Assembly: GCF_000515415.1 (NCBI RefSeq)
Contig: NZ_KI911783.1
Location: 784,501 to 848,500 of the forward strand
DNA: 64,000 nt
From: Bradyrhizobium sp. WSM1417
GTDB taxonomy: Bacteria; Pseudomonadota; Alphaproteobacteria; Rhizobiales; Xanthobacteraceae
Reading direction: 5' to 3'
Made by a program: the position numbers and the translations under genes. Each line of letters begins with the position of its first letter. Positions within the stretch are counted from its first letter, which is position 1. This document shows, piece after piece, positions 18,465 through 32,598 of this stretch. The notes beneath the pieces are model-generated. The model was not told the origin of the DNA and searched no databases. It saw only the letters and a list, made by a program, of their open reading frames with translations.

Positions 18465-19579
18465 CGATGGACCCGGCTCACGGCACGATCGGCGGCGAAG
18501 AGGCCGATCAGCTCGACGTGCAGAAAAATAGTTTTGCGGACATGAGCGGCAATTCTCAGCCGCCTCAGGAGCCGCGCCGCGTCAACAACGATCCGCGCGC
18601 CAACAAGCAGAAGGGCAACCAGCCGCGCCGCGACCGCCGCGACGTTCACGGCTGGGTGGTGCTCGACAAGCCGATCGGCATGACCTCGACGCAGGCCGTT
18701 GCCGTGCTCAAGCGCCTGTTCAACGCCAAGCGCGCCGGCCATGCCGGCACGCTCGATCCGCTCGCCTCCGGCGGCCTGCCGATCGCGCTCGGCGAGGCCA
18801 CCAAGACCGTTCCCTTCGTCATGGACGGCCGCAAGCGCTACCGGTTCACGGTATGCTGGGGCGAGGAGCGCGACACCGACGACATCGAGGGCCGGGCGAC
18901 CGCAACCTCGGACCAGCGCCCGACCCGGGAGGCCATCGAGGCCCTGCTGCCCCGTTTCACGGGGGTGATCCAGCAGATCCCGCCGCGCTATTCCGCGATC
19001 AAGGTCCAGGGCGAGCGCGCTTACGACCTGGCCCGCGACGGCGAGATCGTGGAACTGGCCCCCCGTCCGGTCGAGATTCATCGTTTAAGCCTTGTAGATC
19101 AACCGGATAGCGACCGGGCCGTGTTCGAGGCCGAGTGCGGCAAGGGCACCTATGTCCGCGCGCTGGCCCGCGATATGGGCCGGATTCTCGGCACTTACGG
19201 TCATATCTGCGCGCTGCGGCGGACCCTGGTCGGCCCATTTGGCGAGAACGACATGATTCCGCTGGATCAGTTGGAGGCTTTGTGCGATAGAGCCGCGTCC
19301 GGCGAGGGTAGCCTCGCCGACGCGCTTATGCCCGTTGAGACCGCGCTGGACGACATCCCGGCACTGGCCGTCACTCGGGCTGATGCGGCAAGGCTCCATC
19401 GGGGCCAAGCCGTTTTGTTGCGCGGACGGGATGCGCCCACTTGTAGCGGCACAGTCTATGTCACGGTGGCAGGCCGGCTTCTCGCGCTTGCCGAAGTCGG
19501 CAATGGCGAAATCATCCCCAAGCGTGTGTTCAACCTGACCGGCCTGACTGCCAGCGCCGATCGCAACGAGAGAAATTGA
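18461..19579 (+). CDS. truB: tRNA pseudouridine(55) synthase TruB
   Basis: 372 residues, converting U55 to pseudouridine in the T-loop of tRNAs. The catalytic Asp is in [19 protein letters not shown]; the family motifs [12 protein letters not shown] and [13 protein letters not shown] are also present. The first ~60 residues before the core are polar and possibly disordered. ATG at 18461 overlaps the rbfA stop; later ATGs (18467, 18542) could also serve. rpsO starts 3 bp downstream. Confidence 0.93.
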   Translation: MTMDPAHGTIGGEEADQLDVQKNSFADMSGNSQPPQEPRRVNNDPRANKQKGNQPRRDRRDVHGWVVLDKPIGMTSTQAVAVLKRLFNAKRAGHAGTLDPLASGGLPIALGEATKTVPFVMDGRKRYRFTVCWGEERDTDDIEGRATATSDQRPTREAIEALLPRFTGVIQQIPPRYSAIKVQGERAYDLARDGEIVELAPRPVEIHRLSLVDQPDSDRAVFEAECGKGTYVRALARDMGRILGTYGHICALRRTLVGPFGENDMIPLDQLEALCDRAASGEGSLADALMPVETALDDIPALAVTRADAARLHRGQAVLLRGRDAPTCSGTVYVTVAGRLLALAEVGNGEIIPKRVFNLTGLTASADRNERN

Positions 19580-19582
19580 CCG

Positions 19583-19852
19583 ATGTCGATTGCCGCAGAA
19601 CGCAAAGCGGAAGTCATCAAGACGAATGCCAACAAGGCCGGCGATACCGGCTCGCCAGAGGTTCAGGTCGCGATCCTGTCGGAACGCATCGCCAACCTCA
19701 CCAACCATTTCAAGACCCACGTGAAGGACAACCATTCGCGTCGCGGTCTCTTGAAGCTGGTCTCGACCCGCCGCTCGCTCCTCGACTATGTGAAGAAGAA
19801 GGACGAGGCGCGTTACAAGGCGCTGCTCGAGAAGCACAACATTCGTCGTTAA
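19583..19852 (+). CDS. rpsO: 30S ribosomal protein S15
   Basis: 89 residues, the usual size. S15 nucleates the central domain of the 30S subunit. The signature [22 protein letters not shown] and [21 protein letters not shown] are intact. It follows truB by 3 bp and is closed by a strong GC-rich hairpin at 19862-19885, the expected separator before pnp. Confidence 0.98.
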   Translation: MSIAAERKAEVIKTNANKAGDTGSPEVQVAILSERIANLTNHFKTHVKDNHSRRGLLKLVSTRRSLLDYVKKKDEARYKALLEKHNIRR

Positions 19853-19861
19853 GAGTTCTTG

Positions 19862-19885
19862 CGCGCGCCAAACGGCGCGCGTTTT
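19862..19885 (+). terminator. Intrinsic terminator after rpsO
   Basis: CGCGCGCC and GGCGCGCG form a perfect 8-bp stem around an AAAC loop, followed by TTTT. It lies 9 bp after the rpsO stop. The 462-bp rpsO-pnp gap holds this hairpin, a dispersed repeat (19995-20040) and the pnp leader hairpin (20193-20268). Confidence 0.8.
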
Positions 19886-19994
19886 CGCGCGTGATTTCGA
19901 ACGAAAGCGTTTGTTTAAAGGTTTTTCGTCGAGGCCGCGTGCGCGTCGGATGCGAGCCCAAAGCGCGATAAAATCGCACTTTGGATTGTTGTTT

Positions 19995-20040
19995 GAGCAT
20001 GATCTTGTCGGAAAACCGCTTTGCACTTTCCGGATCATAC
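19995..20040. repeat. GATC-containing dispersed palindrome
   Basis: Imperfect inverted repeat: GCATGATC...CGGAAA on the left and TTTCCG...GATCATAC on the right, with a CGCTTTGCAC centre. I recognise this as one of the commonest short intergenic elements of Bradyrhizobium genomes (remembered, not searched). Confidence 0.6.
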
Positions 20041-20192
20041 TCGAGTGACGGCAAGCATCCGGGGCATGATGGGCGAATACCGCGCTTCGGTGTTCGCGTT
20101 CGTGCCGACTGACAGTCCAGCAGCAATCCGGCGGCTGGGCACAACGGGCAAGGCGCCCGTATGACCCGAAGGGATGGACGCCATCCGAAATC

Positions 20193-20268
20193 CAAAAACC
20201 ATGGCAGGATCGCAGGACGCTGATCGCCCGCTTCGATCAACGTCCCGCAATCTTGCGCATGGTTTTTG
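20193..20268 (+). promoter_or_regulatory. Long hairpin in the pnp leader
   Basis: A left arm (20193-20226) and right arm (20234-20268) pair over about 34 bp around a 7-nt loop, with one bulged base, three mismatches and one G·U pair. The base of the stem is a perfect 11-bp block (CAAAAACCATG and its complement). A TTTTTGTTTTT stretch overlaps and follows the right arm. In E. coli a comparable long stem before pnp is cut by RNase III and used for PNPase autoregulation; the same logic is likely here. It could alternatively act as an attenuator because of the T-rich tail. Confidence 0.65.
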
Positions 20269-20314
20269 TTTTTCGAGCCGTCCTTCTTTCGAGAACCCAT
20301 GAAAGAAGACCTCT

Positions 20315-22468
<2,154 letters not shown>

Positions 22469-22492
22469 ATCTCGCTACCTGCCAGAAACACG

Positions 22493-22520
22493 AAGGGCGG
22501 CCTCGCGGCCGCCCTTTTTG
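22493..22520 (+). terminator. Intrinsic terminator after pnp
   Basis: AAGGGCGGCC and GGCCGCCCTT form a perfect 10-bp stem around TCGC, followed by Ts. It ends the plus-strand rimP-pnp supercluster; the next gene, katG, points the other way and reads toward it, so the hairpin may serve both strands. Confidence 0.85.
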
Positions 22521-22544
22521 TTGGTCGCTTGCTGAACTTTGGAA

Positions 22545-25754
<3,210 letters not shown>

Positions 25755-25761
25755 GGCCTCG

Positions 25762-26226
25762 ATGTCGCATCCCCTCATCCGCCCGGCCCGCACGGACGAA
25801 TACGACGAGATCGGCCGTGTCTGGATGGAGAGCTGGGTCTCGACCGGGCTCGGCGAGGCGAGCGAGTTTCTGCTGGCAAACCTGCGTGCACGCATCCGGC
25901 GCGAGATCGAGGACGGCTGGAGCCTGTTCGTTGCCGACGACAACGGCACGATCGCCGCGATGCTGGCGCTGCATTTGCCAAAACTCTATCTCGACATGCT
26001 GTTCGTCGCACCCGCCTATCAAAGCCAATCGCTCGGCCGCCAATTGCTCGCCTTCACGCGCACGCAAATGCCGGATGAGATGTCTCTGCGCTGCGTCCGC
26101 GAGAACGAAAAAGCCTGGCGCTGGTACGAGCGCGAGGGCTTTGTGTTCGAGAAGCAAGAGGTCGAGCCGTCGAACGGGTTCATGATGAAGTATTATCGGT
26201 GGCGGCGGCAGCGGCCCGCCGGATAG
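25762..26226 (+). CDS. GNAT-family N-acetyltransferase
   Basis: 154 residues. The GNAT core includes LYLDMLFVAPAYQSQSLGRQLLAF (motif A, with Q-S-Q-S-L-G replacing the usual Q/R-x-x-G-x-G/A) and RENEKAWRWYEREGFVFEKQE (motif B). Substrate unknown. It follows oxyR by only 7 bp and is probably cotranscribed with it, so a role under peroxide stress is possible but not shown by sequence. Confidence 0.8.
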   Translation: MSHPLIRPARTDEYDEIGRVWMESWVSTGLGEASEFLLANLRARIRREIEDGWSLFVADDNGTIAAMLALHLPKLYLDMLFVAPAYQSQSLGRQLLAFTRTQMPDEMSLRCVRENEKAWRWYEREGFVFEKQEVEPSNGFMMKYYRWRRQRPAG

Positions 26227-26317
26227 GCAGTGGTCGCCTGGTGCAGCTTGCGGTTGTCACGGTTCCAATTTACTGTGGCGTATCCGCCGTCCTCCTGCCC
26301 CTGATCTCCCGGAATCG

Positions 26318-27154
26318 ATGTTTCGAATTGCTGTCTCGCTGATCGCGTTGCTGTCCCTGCTCACTGCGGCAGCCGCGCAGACCCCTCCCGCAACCACCGC
26401 GCCTCCCGCTCAGACGGCGGCGCCGGCCAAGAAGGCAGTGAAGAAGGCGGCGCCGAAGGCCAAACCGGCTGCACAACAGCCAGTCGGGGCGGAGAGCGGC
26501 CCCTGTCAGATCGGTGTCATTTCCGCGATCGGAGACCAGTTGTCGGTGCAACATGTCGGCCTCACGATGCTCGGAAACGAGTACATGGAGGCGCCGATCG
26601 AGACGTGGGGTATCGATGATCTGTTCGTCGCGAGGGTTCGCGCCGCGGCGCCCGGCACCGCTGTCCGAAAGATCGCTTACGCAAGCGGAGCCTTCAAGCC
26701 TTACTATCATCCGGAAGCGAAACTGTTCCGCAATGACCGCGACGACCTGACGGCGCTGGTGCGGCAGATCGCCGGAACTGCAAATTGCGAGCGTTACGTC
26801 GTAGCCACGAAAGCCCGCGTTTCGGTTGATGGCACCAATCAATCAATCGAGGGCCTCGGGGTCTACAAGAATTGGGCGAGCCCTTCCGGGCGCGGCGTCG
26901 TGGTTTCCTATTTCCGCATCAACGTTTTTGACGGACGGACTTTCGACATCCATCGGGCGCCTACCCGCAGCTTCGGCGATGTGATTGCTTCGAGCTTCTC
27001 CAACAAGAACGACAATATGCAAATCCTCAACAATCTCGAATTTCCCAAAACTCCGGAACAGGTGACCAGCAGTGCATTGCTGCGTGACAGCACACGCAGC
27101 CTGCTCACGGCCCAGTTGGACAGGTATCTACCCGCATACATCAAGGGCGAGTAA
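26318..27154 (+). CDS. Secreted protein of unknown function (intact paralogue)
   Basis: 278 residues. A signal peptide (residues 1-~21, cleavage after AAA-AQ) is followed by an Ala/Pro/Lys linker (~22-60) and a globular domain that I do not recognise. Two Cys in the mature part (GPCQIG and TANCERY) are also present in the neighbouring paralogue, so a disulfide is likely in the periplasm. Shared blocks with the next gene include a W-G-[IL]-[DN]-[DE]-L segment, R-[IV]-x(1-2)-FDGR-x-F and ALLRDSTRSLL / ALRDGVRAML. No operon partner other than the paralogue. Confidence 0.75.
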   Translation: MFRIAVSLIALLSLLTAAAAQTPPATTAPPAQTAAPAKKAVKKAAPKAKPAAQQPVGAESGPCQIGVISAIGDQLSVQHVGLTMLGNEYMEAPIETWGIDDLFVARVRAAAPGTAVRKIAYASGAFKPYYHPEAKLFRNDRDDLTALVRQIAGTANCERYVVATKARVSVDGTNQSIEGLGVYKNWASPSGRGVVVSYFRINVFDGRTFDIHRAPTRSFGDVIASSFSNKNDNMQILNNLEFPKTPEQVTSSALLRDSTRSLLTAQLDRYLPAYIKGE

Positions 27155-27226
27155 GCGCCTTTGCCGAGGGGGCGCGACAAAGGCTATCGCTCGTCCGCTT
27201 CCTGCGGCTGGGCTGCATTTGAGGTC

Positions 27227-28104
27227 ATGGCCCGGCTGCTCGTGGTGGTGGCTGTCGTGTGGTGCTTTTCGACATCTGCTTGGGCGCAGACCAAATCGGG
27301 ACCACCAGGGACGGAGACGGCAGGATCAGCCGTCAAGCCAGCCAACGGCAAGACAACCACGCGGACGGCCAAGCCTGCTCCCGTGGTCGGCGGCCCATGC
27401 GACTTCGGTGTGGTCGTCACCACCGGCGATGAGTTCACCGTGTTGACGACCGGCCTGACCGTATTTCAGAACAAGAAGACGGTCGTCCCGATCCCGGGCT
27501 GGGGACTCAATGAACTGATCTTCGCGCGGACTCGCGCCGCGATCCCTGCCGGCGTGTCCGTTCTGAGAATCCCTATAACCCGGCGAAATTTCCTCCCCGC
27601 GATGAGTCCAAAGACACATTGAAGGACAGGTTGTTCCGCGATCTCAATGCGGAGCTGGCCCAATACATGCGCGAGGTCGTGAAAGGAACGAATTGCCGGC
27701 ACTACATCCAGATCCTCAATTCAATCAGCCCTTTCGGGTCATCCAACTATACGGTCCGCGGCTTCGGCATCCTCAACCATGATGTGGTGCTCGGGCGTCG
27801 CATCTATCTCTACGCCCTGGCGTTTGTCCGCATCTTCGATGGGCGCGACTTTTCCGTTGTCGGACAGAGCTCTGCGCTGATCAACACGCATCATTCCCTT
27901 AGGGTGCAGAGGCTTCTGGGCGTGCAAATCGGCGGCCCCTATCGCGAACTACCCGCAGAATCGTTTCCAACCCGCCCTGAAGGTGCCGCCAACAATCCCG
28001 CACTGCGCGACGGCGTGCGCGCCATGCTGACGGAAAGCCTCGACAAGACGCTGCCGCTGCTGATCGGGGTTCAACGAGCGGCGCGCAACAGCGACGCGCG
28101 CTGA
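27227..28104 (+). pseudogene. Frameshifted paralogue of the preceding secreted protein
   Basis: Signal peptide MARLLVVVAVVWCFSTSAWAQ at 27227, then a domain homologous to the gene at 26318. The reading frame runs from 27227 to about 27571 (…VSVLRIP), then the homology continues one frame back at 27571 (PYNPAKFPPRDESKDTLKD…) to the stop at 28104. The junction is a CCC run at 27571-27573, so one missing C explains everything. No other lesion is seen and the second half is well preserved. It is either a recent inactivation, a sequencing error, or a programmed slip. If restored it would be about 292 residues. Confidence 0.75.
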
Positions 28105-28192
28105 TCGACACATTCTTCGCAGCAGGAACTGGTCTCGATTGTTGAGAAATCGTTGGCACGTCGCTTGCGCGCCATTGCCCACTCCACGAGAG

Positions 28193-28993
28193 CTAATCCT
28201 GCGCTTTCAAATCGTCCGGCCGCGGCATCAGGACGGTGTTGTAGCCGGAATCGACATAGTGGATCTCGCCGGTGACGCCGCCGGAGAGATCCGACAACAG
28301 ATACAGCGCCGAGCCGCCGAGTTCGTCGAGCGTGACGCCGCGGCGGAGCGGCGAATGTTTTTGCATGAAGGCGAACATCGCGCGCGCCTCGCCGATGCCG
28401 GAGCCGGCGAGCGTGCGGATGGGGCCTGCGGAGATCGCGTTGACGCGGATGCCGCGCGGTCCGAAATCCGAGGCGAGATACCGCACCGAGGCTTCCAGTG
28501 CCGCCTTGGCCACGCCCATCACGTTGTAGTTCGGCATCGCGCGTTCCGAGGCGCCGAAGGTCAGCGTGATCATGCTGCCGCCCTCCGTCATCAGCTCGGC
28601 GGCGCGTTTTGCCACTTCCGTGAAGGAGAAGCAGGAGATCACCATCGTGCGCGAAAAATTCTCGCGGCTGGTGTCGGCGTAGCGGCCCTTGAGCTCGTTC
28701 TTGTCGGCGAAGCCGATCGCGTGGATCACGAAATCGAGCTTGCCCCATTTTTCGCGCAAGGCCGTGAATGTGGCGTCGACGCTGGCGATGTCCTCGACGT
28801 CGCAGGGCAGCACCATGTCGACGCCAAGTTGCTCCGCCAGCGGCTTGACGCGCTTGCCCAGTGCTTCGCCCTGAAAGGTGAAGGCAAGCTCGGCGCCATG
28901 GGCATGCAGCGTCTTCGCCATGCCCCAGGCGATCGAATGATCATTGGCGATGCCCATGATCAGACCGCGCTTGCCTTTCATCAAACCTTCCAT
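28193..28993 (-). CDS. fabI: Enoyl-[acyl-carrier-protein] reductase (NADH) FabI
   Basis: 266 residues. Short-chain dehydrogenase-type enoyl reductase finishing each fatty acid elongation cycle. The N-terminal cofactor motif GIANDHSIAWGMA is FabI-type, and the active-site MPNYNVMGVAKAALE carries the Tyr-x6-Lys pair. The end motif HYVDSGYNTVLM is typical. An internal start 12 bp downstream (MKGKRG) is possible. It is the last gene of the fabA-fabB-fabI series, separated from fabB by a 174-bp gap containing a dispersed repeat. Confidence 0.95.
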   Translation of the reverse strand: MEGLMKGKRGLIMGIANDHSIAWGMAKTLHAHGAELAFTFQGEALGKRVKPLAEQLGVDMVLPCDVEDIASVDATFTALREKWGKLDFVIHAIGFADKNELKGRYADTSRENFSRTMVISCFSFTEVAKRAAELMTEGGSMITLTFGASERAMPNYNVMGVAKAALEASVRYLASDFGPRGIRVNAISAGPIRTLAGSGIGEARAMFAFMQKHSPLRRGVTLDELGGSALYLLSDLSGGVTGEIHYVDSGYNTVLMPRPDDLKAQD

Positions 28994-29019
28994 TGCCTGA
29001 TAGCTCCCTTTATTCCGGC

Positions 29020-29155
29020 GTCATCGCCCGCCTTGTGCGCACTTGCGCACTGGGCAGGCGATCCAGTATTTCAAGGCGATTACTGCAAATCGAGAAGTTG
29101 CGGCGTGCTGGATGCCCGCCCCCCGTGCGCAATTGCGCACTAGGCGGGGCATGAC
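29020..29155. repeat. Palindromic intergenic repeat between fabB and fabI
   Basis: About 136 bp with GTCATCGCCCGCC at one end and GGCGGGGCATGAC at the other. Each arm contains its own smaller palindrome: GTGCGCACTTGCGCAC (29035-29050) and the perfect GTGCGCAATTGCGCAC (29125-29140). Inner GATCCAGTA/TGCTGGAT complete the fold. It is transcribed if fabB and fabI share one mRNA, where it might dampen or stabilise fabI expression. Confidence 0.7.
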
Positions 29156-29167
29156 AGCGTGCCAAAA

Positions 29168-30391
29168 TTACGCATCCAGGCGGCTGAACACCAGCGTGGC
29201 GTTGGTGCCGCCGAAGCCGAAGGAGTTCGACAGGACGGTGCCGATTTTGACGTTGTCGATGCGCTTGCGCACGATCGGCATGTCCGCGAACACGGGGTCG
29301 AGTTCCTGGATGTGCGCGCTCTCGCAGATGAAACCATTGTTCATCATCAGTAGCGAATAGATCGCTTCCTGCACGCCGGTTGCGCCCAGCGAGTGGCCGG
29401 TCAGCGCCTTGGTCGCCGAGATCGGCGGGCACTTCTCGCCGCTTCCGAACACCCTGCGGAGCGCGTCGATCTCCGGCGGATCGCCGGCCGGCGTCGATGT
29501 CGCGTGCGGATTGATGTAGTCGACCTTGGTCTTCACGGTCGACATCGCCATGCGCATGCAGCGCTCGGCGCCCTCGCCTGATGGTGCGACCATGTCGTAG
29601 CCGTCGGACGTCGCGCCATAGCCGACGATCTCGCCGTAAATGCGCGCGCCGCGCGCCTTGGCATGCTCGAGCTCTTCCAGCACCAGCACGCCGGCGCCGC
29701 CGGCAATCACGAAGCCGTCGCGGTTGACGTCGTAGGGACGCGAGGCCGTGGCGGGCGTGTCGTTGTACTTCGAGGACATCGCGCCCATCGCGTCGAACAA
29801 AACCGACAGCGACCAGTCCAGCTCCTCGCAGCCGCCGGCGAAGATGACGTCCTGCTTGCCGATCTGGATCGTCTCATAGGCATTGCCGACGCAATGGTTC
29901 GACGTGGCGCAGGCCGACGAGATCGAATAGTTCACGCCCTTGATCTTGAACCAGGTCGCAAGCGTTGCGGAGGCCGTGGAGGACATCGCCTTCGGCACTG
30001 CAAACGGCCCGACGCGCTTCGGTCCCTTGGTGCGGGTGATGTCGGCGGCTTCGACGATGGTGCGCGCCGACGGGCCGCCGGAGCCCATGATAATGCCGGT
30101 GCGAATGTTGGAAATTTCGTCAGGCGAAAGACCGGAATCCTGGATCGCCTGTTCCATCGCGACGTGATTCCACGCCGCGCCCTGACCGAGGAAACGCATG
30201 GCGCGACGGTCGACCACCGTCGAAGGATCGAGCGTCGGCGCACCTTGCACCTGCGAACGGAAGCCGAGCTCGGCATATTTCTCAGCCCGCGAAATGCCCG
30301 ACTTCGCCTCGTGAAGGCTCGCAAGCACTTCCTGGGTGTTGTTTCCGATGGAGGAGACAATGCCCATCCCGGTGACCACAACCCGCCTCAT
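29168..30391 (-). CDS. fabB: 3-oxoacyl-[acyl-carrier-protein] synthase I FabB
   Basis: 407-residue condensing enzyme of unsaturated fatty acid synthesis. Catalytic Cys lies in [14 protein letters not shown], and the two His in [14 protein letters not shown] and [13 protein letters not shown]. The start [14 protein letters not shown] is unambiguous. It forms a pair with fabA (39-bp gap), the FabA/FabB anaerobic route to cis-unsaturated fatty acids. Confidence 0.96.
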   Translation of the reverse strand: MRRVVVTGMGIVSSIGNNTQEVLASLHEAKSGISRAEKYAELGFRSQVQGAPTLDPSTVVDRRAMRFLGQGAAWNHVAMEQAIQDSGLSPDEISNIRTGIIMGSGGPSARTIVEAADITRTKGPKRVGPFAVPKAMSSTASATLATWFKIKGVNYSISSACATSNHCVGNAYETIQIGKQDVIFAGGCEELDWSLSVLFDAMGAMSSKYNDTPATASRPYDVNRDGFVIAGGAGVLVLEELEHAKARGARIYGEIVGYGATSDGYDMVAPSGEGAERCMRMAMSTVKTKVDYINPHATSTPAGDPPEIDALRRVFGSGEKCPPISATKALTGHSLGATGVQEAIYSLLMMNNGFICESAHIQELDPVFADMPIVRKRIDNVKIGTVLSNSFGFGGTNATLVFSRLDA

Positions 30392-30430
30392 GACAGCCTC
30401 GCCTCAATCGTTGTCTTCGTGGTGATGCGC

Positions 30431-30952
30431 TCAGCCCAGGCTCGTGCCCTGCTTGAACAGGCCGACCTTCAAATCCTTCGCGCGATAGATAATCTGGTCA
30501 TCGACCGAAAGCCATCCGTCGGCGATACCGAGCACCAGCTTTGAACGCATCACGCGCTTGATATCGATGTTGTACACAACCTTGCGGGCCTCCGGCAGCA
30601 CCTGACCGCTGAACTTCAGCTCGTTCAGGCCAAGCGCACGACCACGACCTTCACCGCCACTCCAGCCCAGATAAAAGCCGACCATTTGCCACAGCGCATC
30701 GAGCCCGAGGCAGCCGGGCATCACCGGATCGTTCTTGAAGTGGCAGCCGAAAAACCAGAGGTCGGGCTTCACGTCGAGCTCGGCGCGCACCACCCCCTTG
30801 CCGAATTCACCGCCGGTCTCGCTGATGTCCGTAATGCGGTCGAACATAAGCATCGGTGGCAGCGGCAATTGCGCATTGCCAGGGCCGAACATCTCGCCGC
30901 GGGCACATGCCAGCAGATCTTCATATTCGTAACCGTTGCGCCTGTTCAGCAT
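30431..30952 (-). CDS. fabA: 3-hydroxydecanoyl-ACP dehydratase/isomerase FabA
   Basis: 173 residues; dehydrates and isomerises C10 intermediates to enter the unsaturated pathway. The hot-dog fold catalytic region [23 protein letters not shown] has the catalytic His and the downstream Asp. I start at [14 protein letters not shown] (complement of 30950-30952). The frame is open 52 codons further upstream but that sequence is not FabA-like and lies in the irr-fabA control region. Confidence 0.95.
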   Translation of the reverse strand: MLNRRNGYEYEDLLACARGEMFGPGNAQLPLPPMLMFDRITDISETGGEFGKGVVRAELDVKPDLWFFGCHFKNDPVMPGCLGLDALWQMVGFYLGWSGGEGRGRALGLNELKFSGQVLPEARKVVYNIDIKRVMRSKLVLGIADGWLSVDDQIIYRAKDLKVGLFKQGTSLG

Positions 30953-31238
30953 GCGGAAGCCTTTGTGTTCTAACCCCGACTGAGCGGCGTTTCCGGCGAA
31001 AATGGGCCCCATCCTGTTCGAAAAGCAACATCTGTTGCCATTGTCAGACGAGAATACCGAAGGACCCCGGATGGATAGCGAGCGGCCCTCAATGCCGGGT
31101 CGCGCCAAAATCGGTTAAGCGGAACCGCGGGCTCTCTAACACAGGCCATTTCGGGTAGCAAAGCGCTCTCATGAAGGTAAAATGACGGGCCGCCAGGCCG
31201 GTTCCCTCGCTAATTAGAACCAGTCTAGTTGCGAGAAA
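30953..31238. other. fabA-irr divergent intergenic region
   Basis: Together with the irr promoter and leader this is a 354-bp gap. It holds a perfect CTAATTAG palindrome (31210-31217) and an adjacent TTAGA-N5-TCTAG (31213-31227), both upstream of the irr -35. The latter vaguely resembles an Irr iron-control element, too weakly to claim. I see no gene here and no clear fabA promoter. Confidence 0.45.
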
Positions 31239-31267
31239 CTTGCATCTGCATCTATCTCTCCATATAT
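31239..31267 (+). promoter_or_regulatory. irr promoter with embedded Fur-type hexamer repeats
   Basis: -35 CTTGCA (31239-31244), 17-bp spacer, -10 ATATAT (31262-31267), 40 bp before the irr ATG. Three head-to-tail hexamers TGCATC, TGCATC, TATCTC occupy 31241-31258, between and over these elements. Bradyrhizobium japonicum Fur is known to bind the irr promoter at imperfect direct hexamers rather than a classical Fur box, so these are the likely site for the fur product encoded at 0.9 kb. Confidence 0.65.
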
Positions 31268-31306
31268 GTTGCAGATCACAGTGTTCACGCGTGCCCGAAG
31301 CTGGAA

Positions 31307-31798
31307 ATGAACGAAAATAACGCGCCCCATCGCGACGAAGAGGCCCATGCGGCGGCTCTTATGTCCGGCCGCCAGCCGGCTTTGACCGGGTGCCCGTGGC
31401 ACGACGTCAACGAAATGCTCCAGTCCGCAGGGCTTCGCCCGACGCGCCAGCGCATGGCGCTCGGCTGGCTCTTGTTCGGCAAGGGTGCACGGCACCTCAC
31501 GGCTGAAATGCTCTACGAGGAAGCGACGCTGGCCAAGGTGCCGGTCTCGCTGGCAACCGTCTACAACACGCTGAACCAGCTCACCGATGCCGGTCTGCTG
31601 CGTCAGGTCAGCGTCGACGGCACCAAGACCTATTTCGACACCAACGTCACGACTCACCATCACTACTATCTCGAAAACAGCCACGAGCTGGTCGACATCG
31701 AGGATCCGCATCTGGCGCTGTCCAAGATGCCTGAGGTACCGGCGGGTTACGAGATCGCCCGCATCGACATGGTCGTGCGGCTGCGCAAGAAGCGCTGA
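31307..31798 (+). CDS. irr: Iron response regulator Irr
   Basis: 163-residue Fur-superfamily global regulator of iron and heme genes in rhizobia. The heme regulatory motif GCPWHD places Cys29 exactly where B. japonicum Irr has it, and the His cluster is His117-His118-His119 (TTHHHYYLE). The DNA-binding helix is SLATVYNTLNQLTDAG. In B. japonicum heme delivered by ferrochelatase triggers degradation via these sites, so the full control apparatus is present. ATG at 31307 chosen; upstream in-frame starts lie within the promoter. Divergent from fabA. Confidence 0.97.
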   Translation: MNENNAPHRDEEAHAAALMSGRQPALTGCPWHDVNEMLQSAGLRPTRQRMALGWLLFGKGARHLTAEMLYEEATLAKVPVSLATVYNTLNQLTDAGLLRQVSVDGTKTYFDTNVTTHHHYYLENSHELVDIEDPHLALSKMPEVPAGYEIARIDMVVRLRKKR

Positions 31799-31828
31799 GC
31801 TCTATCCTGAACTGCTGATTTGATCGTC

Positions 31829-31851
31829 ATGGCCGGGCTTGTCCCGGCCAT
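31829..31851. repeat. GGCCGG hairpin, irr downstream region
   Basis: ATGGCCGGG and CCCGGCCAT, perfect 9-bp arms around CTTGT, 30 bp after the irr stop. It may help end irr transcription against the convergent SH3 gene although there is no T-run. The surrounding GTCATGGCCGGGCTTGTCCC (31827-31846) and GGCATGACGG (31868-31877) match a common Bradyrhizobium intergenic repeat. Confidence 0.6.
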
Positions 31852-31906
31852 CCACGTTCTTGCGTCAGGCATGACGGTAGAGCAACAGCTCCGCTCCCGC
31901 GCGACG

Positions 31907-32437
31907 TCAGTTCACCTGCTCGTCCGAGTAGACGCCCCAGAGGCGCTCCTGCTGGATCCAGCCGTCAAAGCCGTTACCGCTGACGCGGCACCAGTTTGCG
32001 CTGCACTTCTTCACCTGCGTGACGACGCCGGCCTGGAGCCTGGCCGCAACCGCGCTGTCGGGGTCGGCGCGATCGTAGATGGGCGCGAGTTCGTCCTTGT
32101 GCTTCATGGTGACGACAGCGGTACGGCGGCCCGACAGCAGCGAGTGATAGACCCAGCCCTCGGCACCCTCGGAATCTCGGACCCGGCGCCAGTTCTCGAA
32201 CTCGGCCGTGATTTCGACCGGCAGGCCGGAACGGGTGTAGACCCAGGCGACGTCATTGTCCTTGGTCGGGCCGGCGCGGACGTTGACGTGATCCGATTTC
32301 AGGCTGACGTAGCGCGGCACCGGGAGCCCCGAGGCCGTCTGGGGTGTGCTGTCCTTTGCCGAATGCCCGGGACTGACCGAAGCGCTCAACCAGGTGCAAA
32401 CGAGCGCCATCACCGAACAAAAACGCCCCAACGCCAT
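31907..32437 (-). CDS. SH3-domain (bacterial type 3) secreted protein
   Basis: 176 residues. N-terminal hydrophobic segment MALGRFCSVMALVCTWLSASV acts as signal peptide. Two bacterial SH3 repeats follow: the first with HVNVRAGPTKDNDVAWVY and WRRVRDSEGAEGWVYHSLLSG, the second with APIYDRADPDSAVAARLQAG and WCRVSGNGFDGWIQQERLWG. Such proteins bind peptidoglycan or tune envelope enzymes in the periplasm. The frame continues 16 codons upstream of my chosen ATG. It is convergent with irr. Confidence 0.82.
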   Translation of the reverse strand: MALGRFCSVMALVCTWLSASVSPGHSAKDSTPQTASGLPVPRYVSLKSDHVNVRAGPTKDNDVAWVYTRSGLPVEITAEFENWRRVRDSEGAEGWVYHSLLSGRRTAVVTMKHKDELAPIYDRADPDSAVAARLQAGVVTQVKKCSANWCRVSGNGFDGWIQQERLWGVYSDEQVN

Positions 32438-32557
32438 CAACCCGTCTCCTGTCGAAGGTCCGGCCGAGCCGGGCCCTCGCCCCAAAATTCCAAAACCAGG
32501 CCGCTGCCGCCCCTGACCCGCCCCACGCGGGTGTTCCCGAGCCCTTTACCCGTGGTT

Positions 32558-32585
32558 CTTGTCTTGGCCCGGCCTTCTGCTAGAG
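32558..32585 (+). promoter_or_regulatory. Promoter candidate for the hydroxyacid dehydrogenase gene
   Basis: CTTGTC (32558-32563), 16-bp spacer, CTAGAG (32580-32585), close to the alphaproteobacterial housekeeping consensus. It would give a 5' leader of about 170 nt. It lies in the 325-bp gap between the divergent SH3 and dehydrogenase genes. Confidence 0.45.
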
Positions 32586-32598
32586 AGGACGGACATCT

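Noticed and set aside
30953..31108. 52-codon N-terminal extension of FabA
   Set aside because: Sequence is not FabA-like, and the known start [14 protein letters not shown] follows it. The extension lies in the divergent control region.
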